Assembly (NCBI GenBank): GCA_037176905.1
Contig: JBBBWG010009280.1
Span: 1 to 23,142 of the forward strand
Reading direction: 5' to 3'
Source: Azolla pinnata
Lineage: Eukaryota > Streptophyta > Polypodiopsida > Salviniales > Salviniaceae
Length of the DNA: 23,142 nt
The first letter of the stretch is position 1; each line of letters opens with the position of its first letter. The notes under the pieces were generated by a model. It saw only the letters and a program-made list of their open reading frames with translations, ran no database searches and was not told the DNA's origin. The translations under genes and the position numbers were made by a program. Below, piece by piece: positions 9,716 to 21,200 of the stretch.

Positions 9716-12285
9716 TCACTCGATAGGCATGGAAGGACTAGGAGCCAGCAAAGTCTTCAATACCAGATCGGCCAAGCCTGGGACACCACTCAGGAAGTGG
9801 CCAGCCCCCGGCACGATATGCAGCTTCACCCAAGGGAGCTTTCTGTCGATGTGCTGCTGAAGCATTAATGGGACCAGGAAATCCTCTTCCCCGTGCCATA
9901 TATGCACAGATGTTCCCGAATCGTTGCCAAATGGGCTGTCTAAGCTGCACGGATCGAATTCCCAACTCCCAAACATGTTCACCATGTCGCGGATCAATGA
10001 TTCGTAGATCCCCTGCCGTGTCGCTTCGATCTTCGCCTCCCTCTATGTGTACCAGAAAAAGCAAGAAAACCAACAAAAAAAAAAACATGACGAAATTTCA
10101 AAAACCAGATTCAGTTTGTGTAGTTAGCACATCTGCTTTAAACCAGTGATCTGTGCAGGTGTGTGACTTGGTGGAAACATGAGGATGTGGAGCACTAACT
10201 CAGCCGGTTTGCTATTTCATCACCTGTAACTTCCGAAGCACAATCCCGATGTTAACTTGCTGAACAGTTTCATCTTATGCTAGTTAAATATCTTGAAATT
10301 TCAGTAATATTACGTTTAGCTAGCAATTTGGTATTCCAAAGTTATGTATAACCCAGAAGTGATGTGCCAAACGGCTTCATCTTATGCTAGTTAAATTATC
10401 TCAAAATGTTAGTAACATTAGATTTAGCTGTCTTCCGATTTCATGAAATTTTAAAAAACATCTCGAAATGTTTGTAACATTAGCTTTGGCTGTCTTTCAA
10501 TTTCATGATATTAGCCATAATCCAGAAGTTATGTGCCGAATGGCTTCATCTGATGCTAATTAGATATCTAGAAATGTTCTATTCAGTTAAAAGTTTGGTC
10601 TTTCAAATTCTTGGAGCGAACATTTCCATCCCCGACGCTGACATATATTGTCCCAGAACCAGCTATTGATATCAGCGTTCCCCATTCTCACGCTTTCATT
10701 TACACGGTAAAAGAAAAGGTTATATATACAATATGACGCACTTGTGATGGGATGGCGTAAGCTCGGCGGATGATTTCCTTGTCCATTGTGTTGAGGTAGT
10801 CGATCCTTGACTCGATGACAGTGGACCGGGGAAAGAAAGGTTGTGTGTTCCACCAGTATGCAAGCCATGGCATGTAATGAGCAACGCTGACCGCAACCTG
10901 ATCTTGCAGAGGCTGAGTGCGGAAGGCTTTTACTGCCTCGCCTAGCGGGATGCTCGGCCACCAGTAGTTGGTCACTGGTGCTAGCATTGCCACACCCGCC
11001 AATCTGCATCGAAATTGTACGATATACCGACACCAAATTCAAGACCATATCATCATTCTGTGTTCTTGCCTATCGATAAGAACATGTTTCCATGCATCTG
11101 TGATCGACCCGAATTTCCAACAAAACCCAAAAAGGGGGATTTCAAAACCCTATGTCCTTCCATGTTCGGATCATCAAATGGCAGTTAGAAAAGTGCCGTT
11201 TACAACGTTGACATCTATGGAAAGCTGGTAGCTTTGGAGAATTTCACTACCGATTCCATGACTTTGTTTGCACATTTTTTATTGAAACATACAAACTATG
11301 GAATCAACATGGTGCTTTGTGAACACCATCTAAGGGATAATCTAAACAGATGGGCAATCACACACCTCTTTTCTTTTCTTTTCTTTTTCAGCCGGGATTT
11401 ACAACCTAATAAACCTACTCTGATTAACCCTGATTGGCTTACCTGTGGGGTATGTACTTGAGGGATGACCAAGCAGAGTAGCCTCCGATCGATGTCGCTA
11501 TCAAGTAGAACTTGGGGCCCAATCCCAAGAAATCCGCCAGCTGCTCAATGTCAAACGCTTCGCTCTTCACAGTGCGATGCCTATTGGGGTCACTTTGCCC
11601 ATATCCAGCTCGATCGTAAGCAACAAAGTAGATACCTAGCTCCAGCACAAGATCCTACACAGCAGAGAGGTTTTTCTAAACCCCAAACCCCACAGAACTA
11701 AACCCTAACCTGATCGATCGTAGGACACGGATTTGATAGTTTTAAAGGGCTTGATCAAATGAGTGAAACATCATCAGGATTCAGGGGCAAACAGACCTTG
11801 GATGCTGGAGGAATATCATGGCGAGATCGGCCGAATCCATGAACAAGCACGACCTTGTATCTTGCCTTGTCTTTGGGCACTCCAGCCTCATTGTATGCCA
11901 AGAAGCGACCATCACTGAGCCGCACACGAGGTGCCGAACTGATGGGCTTCTGCTCAACAGCTGTGAGCACAGCTGCTGATGGCGGCTCCATGGCCTTGTA
12001 CACAACCCATGCCAAATATGTCGTCACCGCTGCTACCATCACTACATACAACCTTAACCCAAACCCTTCTTGCCACCATGAATGAATAGCAATCCCAAAC
12101 AGCAAAAAAAAAAACTCCAGATTTCATCAGTAAACCCTAAAACCCAAGCCCATTTGCATCCCTAAAAGATATACAAAACCAAAAGGAAAAGAAAAAGAAA
12201 AACAGGAAATGAATAGAGAGAGAGAGAGAGAGAGGGAGAGACCTGAGATAGTATTGCAATATGCAGGTGCAGGGTTGTTGGCCAT
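9716..12285 (-). CDS. membrane-anchored alpha/beta-hydrolase, plant family
   Basis: Five exons: 12285-12243, 12068-11797, 11654-11443, 11003-10742 and 10042-9716; 371 residues, TGA stop, all introns GT-AG and in phase. The tiny first exon encodes MANNPAPAYCNTIS; the splice gives a Glu codon and leads straight into a single hydrophobic segment (about residues 19-40, LYVVMVAAVTTYLAWVVY), a likely N-terminal membrane anchor. The fold landmarks follow: LVHGFGRSRHD (oxyanion loop, about 89-99), YDRAGYGQSDPN (118-129), nucleophile elbow ATSIGG with Ser160, IPHRLAGVAMLAP, a lid region rich in Trp (NYWWP, YWWNTQ), WHGEEDFLVP with candidate acid Asp317, and PGAGHF with His345. Plant relatives share KYIPHRLAG and NYWWP; their substrates are mostly unknown, so lipid or ester hydrolysis is inferred. 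The elbow has Ala where G-x-S-x-G enzymes have Gly. The gene appears intact. Confidence 0.93.
10262..10582. repeat. imperfect tandem repeat inside hydrolase intron 4
   Basis: The string CATCTTATGCTAGTTAAAT recurs at 10271 and 10378, and a diverged form (CATCTGATGCTAATTAGAT) at 10547. The flanking phrase CCAGAAGTGATGTGCC (about 10352) recurs as CCAGAAGTTATGTGCC (about 10522). Spacings are about 107 and 169 bases, the longer one containing a further internal duplication around GTAACATTAG. It lies wholly within the 699-base intron 4 of the hydrolase. No coding capacity or transposon ends are visible. Confidence 0.7.
12214..12240. repeat. (AG)n microsatellite in hydrolase intron 1
   Basis: A run of about 13 AG units sits directly beside the exon 1 donor site of the minus-strand hydrolase. 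As transcribed it is a CT-rich tract starting three bases into the intron. Confidence 0.85.
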
Positions 12286-12321
12286 GGTGTGATGGTTGAG
12301 GTGGTAGTAGTATTATGAGCC

Positions 12322-12353
12322 TCCTTGCCTTGCCTTGCCTTGCCTTGCCTTGC
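12322..12353. repeat. (CCTTG)n minisatellite in hydrolase 5' leader
   Basis: Six consecutive CCTTG/GCCTT units lie about 40-70 bases upstream of the hydrolase start codon, in its probable 5' UTR. No further meaning can be read from the sequence. Confidence 0.85.
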
Positions 12354-12654
12354 TACATGGAGATGAGTAATGTGATCTGCAACCCTAAGGCCTTCTTCCA
12401 CATCTGCAGAAAATCAGAGTGTGATCCAATGTAAACAAACTCGGATTAGATGTAGGTACACAATGAAATCCAAATTTACCAGAAGAGTGCTAAGAAAGGA
12501 GGAAGGAAAAAGGCTATGTCTATGGCATGGGTGCCAAGGCTGTGACTGTAAGGAGCAGAAGAAAACTGGAGCAAAAGCTTTATAAAAAAAAAGCCATATC
12601 CTCCTGCATGCATGATGATACCAACCCACAACAAACTCACTTTAATTCCGTCTT

Positions 12655-13195
12655 AACCATCAACACAATCTTCATCTTCATCACCATCTTCTTCTTCATC
12701 ATCTTCATCACCATCTTCATCCTCACCCCCACCTTCATCATCATCTTCTTCTTCTTCATTTTCACTACCACCACCACCACTACCACCATCATCATCATCA
12801 TCATCTTCTTCTTCTTCTTCATTTTCACTACCACCACCACCATCATCATCATCATTATCTTCTTCTTCTTCTTCTTCTTCTTCTTCTTCTTCTTCTTCAC
12901 CATCTTCCACCACCATCATCATCATCACCATAAACTCACTTTAATTCCCTCTTCACCATCTTCTTCATCATCTTCATCTTCATCTTCATCCTCACTTCTT
13001 CACCCTCATCACCATGATCACCATCACCATCACCATCACCACCATCACCATCACCATCACCACCATCACCATCACCATCACCAACATCACCATCCTCATC
13101 ATCACCACCACCACCACCATCATCACCACCACCACCACCATCATCACCACCACCACCATCTTCATCTTCATCTCCAAACAATCATCGGCATCATC
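12655..13195. repeat. compound TTC/CAC/CAT/CCACCAC low-complexity block
   Basis: About 540 bases built almost only from CATCTT, TTC, CACCAT and CACCAC units. The purine-poor strand is the plus strand throughout. Internal higher-order repeats are visible: CACTACCACCACCACCA followed by ATC and TTC runs occurs twice (12762-12827 and 12827-12895), and AAACTCACTTTAATTCC occurs twice (about 12631 and 12931). It generates long Phe/His/Ile/Thr and opposite-strand Asp/Glu/Met/Val frames that are not genes. Confidence 0.9.
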
Positions 13196-14606
13196 TTCTT
13201 CTTTAATCTAAATATGTAACCTCAGAGGGGGGATCTCGATCATCGATCGATGTCGCCTTGAAGGCATGGTGTGGTCACGATCGGGAACTTCATCCATCGG
13301 ATGCGAATGGAAAGCAACTTGGTTGTTACAGGGCTCTTTCAACTCGAGGACCCGATCAACCATTAATTATTATTACAGTTTGTGGGCCAGAAACTGCCCT
13401 TTTTCGCAGGTTCTTGTTGCTTTCCATGCCACAAACACTCCTTTATATGTGCCAATGCTTGCTCGCCACTTCATTGAATCATAAGGAACACCGCATTTGA
13501 GCATCTCCGACTGTATATGTTTTATTGAACCTTAAACGAATCGCAGACACTGCCAAGAAAAGTGTTCCAGATGAACAATCCGGTTTGTAGACTACAAACC
13601 TAACGCATTTATTCCCTAGTACCCGTCATGATTTTATGCCGTACAACCGATTTTTGGATGGTTCACTTGAGGCTTTGCAAGTCCAACTTTCGCTACTCAA
13701 TTTGTCAAGAGTTGAACCCATCCGTTCCTTGCGTTTACCTCTTAGAATATTTTCAAGCTAGGTATCTTTCTTCTTTTTACCAAAATAGCTCTCCTTGCAT
13801 TAGTTATAACTTACTCACAAATGACCTTTTACATCAACTCAAGCAATACATAATGATTCACCTATCATATTCAATTAGGTAATCGGAGGTGGAAATACCC
13901 AACGAGGGGGCTTGTATCTCCATATTACAAATTTGTGTTTCCTAAAACAGTTATGGGTCTCTTTACCTTGTTTTATCACCAAAGCCTTTTCTTAACCATA
14001 GCTAGATATATCTCAAAATTTCGACCTTTGTTTGACATAACTTACATCTATTTTATTTTTTCACCATGCTCTCGCAGCTCGTCCACTCCAAAACTGATGT
14101 TATGAAACATGAAGACAAGCGATGACAACTTGTGATGCATGTGGTAAGAAGATATCCTACACATTACCAACAACCCAAGATTGTTTCACATTCCAAAGGT
14201 AGTGCTTAGAGTACACAAGCTCTCTCCATAAAATGAGTGCTCTACTAAACACAAGGATTTCAAAAGTCACCTTAGTACTTGGATTGACTTGGGTTTATAT
14301 AAGATTACGCATGGTTGATCAACCATGTGGAATCGTGTGTGACATGGCTTGTCTTAAGGTCTTTATCTTGTAATCATGTCAATACTTTTGGGCTTGTCCC
14401 CTTAATCAAAACCTTAGTATGTTTCAGGCTCATTATTTTAATGCTTTGTGTATGATCGGTGTGTTTCAACTTCTCATTGATTTGAGCTCCTCTAAATCTT
14501 ACACATTTCTCCTTATGTCTAACAATTGGCCATCTTTGTGTGTTTGCTTGTCATAGTCCCAGTGGTCAACTGGTGAAGCATATTGGTTAAGAAATTCAAC
14601 TCGGTG

Positions 14607-15005
14607 CACAAAGAGCCCCTCCCTAAACCCTAATCTCTAAGCCTTAATCCCTAAACCCTAAATTGGTTTAGGTGTCATTTACCATCATCAAATGCCAACC
14701 CACTTCTTCCTTCATTCTCCAGTACACAGTACAGTGCACAAAAAATCTTGTATATTCCTCCTTGACGAACGACAGAGAATGTCCACCATCTGCAAAGAGC
14801 CTCTCCCTAAACTCCGATCCCTAAGCCTTAATTCCTAAACACTTGCCATTACAAAGAGTCACTCCCTAAACCCTAAATTGGTTTAGCTCACGTTTACCAT
14901 CACTGACCCACTTCTTCCTTCTTTCTCCATTCCATGGTGCACAGAAAGTCCAGTATATTCCTCCTAGACAAACGACAAAGAATCTCCGCCATTACAAAGA
15001 GCCTC
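14607..15005. repeat. diverged tandem duplication containing telomere-like motifs
   Basis: Two copies of about 200 bases (roughly 14607-14800 and 14800-15005). Both contain CCCTAAACCCTAA-type motifs, ACCCTAAATTGGTTTAG (about 14655 and 14868), CCCACTTCTTCCTTC, GTGCACA and TATATTCCTCCT (about 14750 and 14955). The following AAAGAGCCTCTCCCTAAAC phrase marks the unit boundary and begins again at about 14996, before the telomere-like array. The copies are clearly diverged, so the duplication is not recent. Confidence 0.7.
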
Positions 15006-15006
15006 T

Positions 15007-15157
15007 CCCTAAACCCTAATCCCTAATCCCTAATCCCTAATCCCTAATCCCTAATCCCTAATCCCTAAGGCCTAAATCCCTAAATCCTAGCCCTAAGCCC
15101 TAAGCCTTAAACCCTAAACCCTAAGCCCTAAACCCTAAACCCTAAACCCTAAACCCT
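15007..15157 (+). promoter_or_regulatory. interstitial telomere-like (CCCTAAA/CCCTAAT) array before the Yrb30-like gene
   Basis: About 150 bases of CCCTAAT units (about seven in a row) followed by CCCTAAA and CCCTAAG units, ending about 128 bases before the ATG at 15286. The motif AAACCCTAA is the plant telo-box, known in promoters of translation and ribosome-biogenesis genes. An inverted copy (TTAGGGTTT) is at 15241-15249. Its placement over the likely transcription start suggests a telo-box-type promoter element; alternatively it is a short interstitial telomeric insertion. Both readings are inference. Confidence 0.65.
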
Positions 15158-15285
15158 GATCTGAAAATCCTTCTTTTTCACTGTCTGTCTGTCTGTCTTC
15201 TTCTTCTTTTCTCGTCTGTTTCTTCCTCGACGGAAGCTCATTAGGGTTTCGGTCCTGTCGGAGCAGTAGGACCCCGCCCGGATCC

Positions 15286-18200
15286 ATGGACGCCGGCTCC
15301 GCTGCAGCCTACTTCGCTGGTTCTGTTGTCCTCCGCAAGACGTTCGAAGCTGTGGCGCAGCGATCCCTCTCCTCCATCTTCTCCACCTTGCACTCCCGCT
15401 TCCGTGGCCAAAACCAGGTTCATTTGGTCAACGGCCTGCAATGCCTTGCTACATTGCTCCTCCGTTTGCCTTCTTTGCATGCATGGATCCGGCATTGTTT
15501 TGTCTGTATTTTGCTTCTTTCCTTTGTATGCACAACCATCTGATGACTTTTCTTTTGCATGTTCCCTGGCATTATCTGCTATCTTGTGGGATCGATTAGA
15601 TGACCTTTCTGTTTCTGCACCTTCTTGAATGTGTTTCTCTTTGTCCAGCTCCGAAACCTGCAGAAGGATCTGGAGTCTCGTTTACAGGTATGCATTCAAG
15701 ACTACCCCCCTCTTTTGCAATAAAAGGCTCTAAGATTGAAGTGAATTCGGAGAGAAAGAAAAATGCATGAAATTTGAATTGCTGCACACAATGTTCGGAG
15801 ATAGAGGACAACTCTCAGATCGTATAGCAAATGGTTCTGGATCGTGGAAAGAACGCATTGTCCAATTAAAACTTTAAAGGCACTAAGAAAACGAAGATTG
15901 AAACAAATTTGGAGAGAAAGAAAAATGCATGAAATTTAAATTGCTGCACGCAATGCTTGGAAATGGAGGAAAAATTCCCAGATCGGATAGCAAACGGTTT
16001 TGGATCATGGAAGCAATGCATTGTTTCCATCCTCTCATGAAACACATTCCGGTCAGGTCGTAGGAACAATGAGCATTTAGAGGAAGCAAGTGATATTCAT
16101 TTTCCCCAAGGTTTTCGTTGCATAGCTTGCATATCTTCATGATGGGTTATGATACCATAATGCTGCCCTGATGCCTAAACCGTGTGATTAAGTTTGAAGA
16201 AGAGTAAAGGCTATTCAAGGACCATGACTCATGGGGGATGGTAAGATGTGGCTAGATACGTTTTTGCCATCTTTTTGGACATTGTTATTGAACCATTTCA
16301 TCACATGTGAGTGCCATAATCCTTGGCATGTTTTCATTTTTGATTCTTTTAGTGCTTCAGAACCATCACATGTAAATTCGTTTGGTTGACATGTCCGGAA
16401 TGTGGTTGACGGGGTTCATTGTTTGGAGTAGTTGAACAATGTGGGCAGTTGGGCTAGGATGATTTCATGTGGGAGGGGAAGGCGAGAAAGAAATATGTCT
16501 TGACACATTTTAGAGACCAAACAAGAGATTACATCTTAAAGTTTCTGTGATTCACAGCAAGCATGTCTATGAAAACAACTAACCAAATCAATTTTAACTA
16601 AACATAAAGCGTCTAAAGAATATCATTGTCTACTTGCATACAAATGTGACTAGGGGAGAGTTAAAAGAGACCGGTCTGTATATTTTCAGGTCTTGAGCCT
16701 TCCTGTTGATATGTGTATTCAGCATGTGCTACATGGAAACACAGCATTGGAGGTTTGTATATCATTTTTTCATAATATTCTGGGTCTTACTTTAGATGAA
16801 CTTATAGAAAAATTGTGAAAATGTTTGCTCTCATATTGGTATTATACAGGGTGCTTTAGACATGGTGATACATCTAATAACTGACATTGTCTGCTTTCAA
16901 GAGGAGCTGGAGTCTCAATCCTACAATGAGGTTTGTCCTTGGAAGCTGTTTTTACATGCAGTATGGGCTCTTTAGGGCCTGAATGCTGTTGGCTGACATT
17001 GAATGCAGACTGTGTCAAAAGTCTCCCAAACTGAAGCAGTAAGGAGATTGGAAGGTTTCCTGTCAAGGTATTAACTTTGTTATATATGGATGATGTCTAG
17101 TTCCCCACTTTTAATGACAGTTTAAACATAAAATATTGTTTGCAAAAAATGAGAATTGACCAAAACTTTAGTCAATTTTGGTAGGTTTTCTGTACCACTT
17201 CATGATTTACATGTAGCTAATACACTCGAGAAACTTATGCTATCCATGAGCAACATGAGTTCCTCAATCGATTAATTTTATCTAAACAAAATGCATCAAG
17301 GCGCAACATATAACATCAAGGAAAACCATCAAACACATCTCCATGGTGCAAGTGCATGCTCATTCACACATTGTCTGCTTCTTTCATTTCCTTATGTCTA
17401 CATGCAAGATTCTTCTTATATTCATTATAGGAGTCCCTGGAGTCATCTTCCAAAGGTGCGTTATGATTTACATATCATGTCACGTGGTCTTTAATTTCTC
17501 CAATCTGCAAAATGCATCAGTAGAAAAGGATCTTGAGATTCTATTTGAAAATCTGTTAACAATCTTAATGCCTGTGGTACTAGTTGTGCAATTGTGCAAT
17601 TGTATGCCATAGCCTATGCAATTTGAATATAATACGCTAGTTTTTACCAACACTAAACTGTTTTCCATGTTGATGCAGTTTCACAAAAGTAAAATAAGGT
17701 GGAATTATTGGTGCTTCAGGTTAGACACGATATTGCCATATTTGGCATTAGCTGTGAATGCTGTCTCCCTCCTTCGGACAACGCATCCTCAGTTATCACC
17801 TTCGAGGTTGATGGAAGCCAGTCACTTGGTATGTATTTCTACAAGCTAAACAAATCCTTGTTTTCTAAGATATATATATATTTTTCCAACCTTGTAAGTT
17901 GCATTATGTACTTCTAGTGCCGAAATTTGGTTGTTTTGACTGCTGATTCAGATACGCACTGCAGATAAGGCGGATGGGGTGGTATTAAATATGTATGTGA
18001 AGCTGCATAGGTTTGAAACAAGGTTGACCTTGCCAAGATGGCAAGAAAAAATGCTGAGATGTCATATGTCACTTAGGCAGTCAAAAAATGAGCCCATCAA
18101 TAATGGATTACAGGAGTTCGAACTCTTTATAATCAATGTAAGAATCAGATGTTTCACTATGATAAGCATCAAACAATTGATATACTATTCTCCTACTGGT

Positions 18201-21200
18201 TGCTGTTTTTCTGAAGGTAATAGTAACATCATATATTTATTGCTGCTTTAATAGTATTCACTAGTAAGTGATTGCAGGAAAATTCATCAGAAGCTGAGGA
18301 AGAAACGCCATTATGCTTTTCTGTTGATAAGATAGCAGCATTAGGTTAGTTGCGAAAGGTCATATTCGTATTTGGTTTTTTTCATTGTTAGGTGATACTT
18401 TTGTCATATATGTTGCCATTATTGGATAGGTTCCTCAACTTTGCATGTGTTAGGGCTTGGAGAACACAATTTGGAAGCTGTACTACTCATTGATCTGGTA
18501 TGTATATGAGCGGTGATTCATAATAGAAGGGAATTTCTCTGTGTGTTTTGAAGCAGATTGAAATCATTTTCCTAATTGTAAGTTAACAAGTTATTGTATA
18601 ATTATTATCTAGTGATCCTCTCTCTTTGAGTGTTGGTGTGGTAATTCCTGAAAGCAGATTGTAACGCAGGCAATCTTTTAGGTACATTGGCCAATAATTT
18701 TTGCAATACTCCCGATTAGTGGTATACTAATATTCTAAGGGTTCTGCTTATATGTAAGGGCATTAATATACATCATCAATATATTTATTTAGGCACCCCT
18801 TGATGTGCTTTGTTTTGTCTAATTTTTTTTCTTATTAACTTGTAATTCTAGCCACAAAAGCCGATGATATTGTGATCATTTGATTACACAAGGGTTTTAA
18901 AATGTCAACTGTTAGAATGCAAAAAAATGTTGTGTGGTTTAGATATGATTTGTTAAGCACTTGACTCATTACTTTTATTTTTCTTAGACAGTAGAACTTT
19001 CTGGTTTCAGATGGTAATATTGCAATGCAGACCATTCTTCAATTACTTCCTACTTCTTCTAGGTAAATTTGATACATGCAGTATGTTCACATGGAATTAA
19101 TAGCTAGCTACTCTCTCTCTCTCTCTCCCTCCTTCCTTCCTGGTTACTTACAGGGAAGCTCAAAGACTTTGATGCATCTCGCATTGCAAGTAAGTATTGT
19201 AAACTCTCTTTGTTGTTTCTTGAAATCAGTTATATTGAACTGAACATTTAGTTTTTACTATCTCATTATCAGAAAGTGTACAAGCATAAGCAAATAAAAA
19301 TTTATGGTGAGCATCAAATCAATTCATTGTAACAAGGATGTTGCCAAGGTGCTATAAGGTTAACTTCGTTTGTGGCAGCCAACTCTCAGTGTTATAGATA
19401 TGATATCTTTTCGTCTAGTTCTCTGTATGGGAATTATGAAAGAGCTACAATAGCTAAGATTCTGTATCATGATGATCTGACTCCATATTGGGTGTAAAGG
19501 GCCTTATTTCATTTTAGCTACATAGTTATTTGTATATGTGAAGACACTGTAGCTGGCCATTATTTATTAGTTACTGTGTAGCTTTCGTTAGGGTTAAAAC
19601 ATAACCAAACAACACTATTGGTAAAACAACACAAAGGGGTTGGTATATTGCAAAACACCTCTTGCTCTCGTGTTTCTCTGTGATTCTCATGCATGTCTGC
19701 CCCACACAACCAGTATGAGTGGTATGAAGGCTTGTCTGCCCACTCAACTTATCCCCCAAATAGGGAAAAAATCATCCATCCAAATCTTATTGCCCTCCAG
19801 GAGTCTGGGTGGGCATGTTATGCTAAGTGTCATTCTGAAATCTTTTCCAAAAGTTGTGCACACGTGTGCATTTCACATGTAGAACTTTTACTGCAGAGTA
19901 GCATCCCCATTTGTTAAAAAAGAGGCATATACAATATGATACCTTTATCTACAAATCTTCTCATAGATGATAAAAAATCTATTTATTTACCGGGGAACGT
20001 CATTTCAAGATGTAATGTTATCTTCAAGTTATAGGATATTTTGGATGCCATTAATATGTCATTTAATGTCTCCTCTTTTTTCATGTTGATATCTTTTTCT
20101 ATCCAAGAAACGGTCACTTATAGGCAACAAAATGTATCTAGATAAGATCTTACACTAGGCATTACCAAAGAAAAACTGCTACAAATGCTTTCTGCTGGGA
20201 AGGATAAGAAGTGGGCTGTAGGGATGGTAGAATCATTATCACTGAAAAGAGTTTTGCATGACGCGGTATATGGCTTTGGGAGATGATAACAGGATAATCT
20301 AGAATCCATAATGACAGATGTTGGGTATTTCTATCCAAGAAACGGTCACTTATAGGCAACAAAACGTATCTAGATGATCTTACACTAGGCATTACCAAAG
20401 AAAACCTGCTACAAATGCTTTCTGCAGGGAAGGATAGAAAATGGGCTGTAGGGATGGTAGAATCATTATTACTGAAAAGAGTTTTGCATGACGCGGTATA
20501 TGGCTTTGGGAGATCATACACATGATAATCTAGAATCCATAATGACAGATGTTGGGTATTTCTATCCAAGAAACGGTCACTTATAGGCAACAAAATGTAT
20601 CTAGATGAAGATCTTACACTAGGCATTACCAAAGAAAACCTGCTACGAACGCTTTCTGCAGGGAAGGATAGAAAATGGGCTGTAGGGATGGTAGAGTCAT
20701 TATTACTGAAAAGAGTTTTGCATGACGCGGTATATGGCTTTGGGAGATCATACACACGATAATCTAGAATCTATAATGACAGATGTCGGGTATTTCTATG
20801 ATACCTGAAAGGCACAGATATTGCCATGTCCACTGAGACTTGCCAATGTTGTGATGGTAGAATCATCATTATTGACAAGAGATTTGCATGATGATATATG
20901 GCTTGGCAGAGCGCACACATTATCATCTAGAACACGTAAGGACAGGCGTCTTGGATTTCTAGGACACCGAAAAGAAACGCAAATGTTGCCATTTCTACTG
21001 AGACCTGCCAATGCACCAGCACTAAATTTCATACCTTGTAGGGGAGTCTATATACCGCTCACAATCATGCATAGCAAGAAGCAATGGAGGTGCATGAGCA
21101 TGTAGAGCCTCATGATAGAATCTGTGGTGTATTACATGTAGAGGTGCATTGTATGTGGTTTTAAATCGACTGTACGGATTGTAAAGAGTTATATATCGTG

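Larger units (their letters stand above)
12286..15285. other. divergent intergenic region between hydrolase and Yrb30-like gene
   Basis: No supported gene. A TATA-like TTTATAAAGC on the minus strand (about 12577-12587) could serve the hydrolase. Positions 12655-13195 are low-complexity DNA, and 14600-15160 are telomere-like and duplicated sequence (listed separately). In 13220-14600 I see no coding region. A TATA-like GGTTTATATAAG near 14294 and an ending TGTCTAACA near 14515-14523 vaguely recall an LTR, but no partner repeat or primer-binding site is visible. Confidence 0.55.

Noticed and set aside
10587..11048. 153-codon minus-strand frame overlapping hydrolase exon 4.
   Set aside because: Different frame from the exon that carries the hydrolase motifs; it runs into intron sequence and shows no domain.
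12527..13219. 230-codon plus-strand frame rich in Phe, His, Ile and Thr, and opposite-strand Asp/Glu/Met/Val frames.
   Set aside because: Pure low-complexity translation of the TTC/CAC/CAT block; no non-repetitive domain and open in several frames at once.
13220..14600. Possible LTR (TATA-like element near 14294, TGTCTAACA end near 14520).
   Set aside because: No second copy, no convincing primer-binding site and no element-encoded protein could be found.
15883..16163. Possible minus-strand retrotransposon: TGGTATCATAACCC near 16150 resembles a tRNA-Met primer-binding site followed by an 85-codon frame.
   Set aside because: The match to TGGTATCAGAGC is incomplete, no LTR pair or gag/pol motif is present, and the region is explained by a 162-base duplication in an intron.
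19021..19062. A candidate extra exon (TILQLLPTSS) between exons 9 and 10 of the Yrb30-like gene.
   Set aside because: It would exit in phase 2 and put exon 10 out of frame, while exons 9, 10 and 11 join directly in phase 0.
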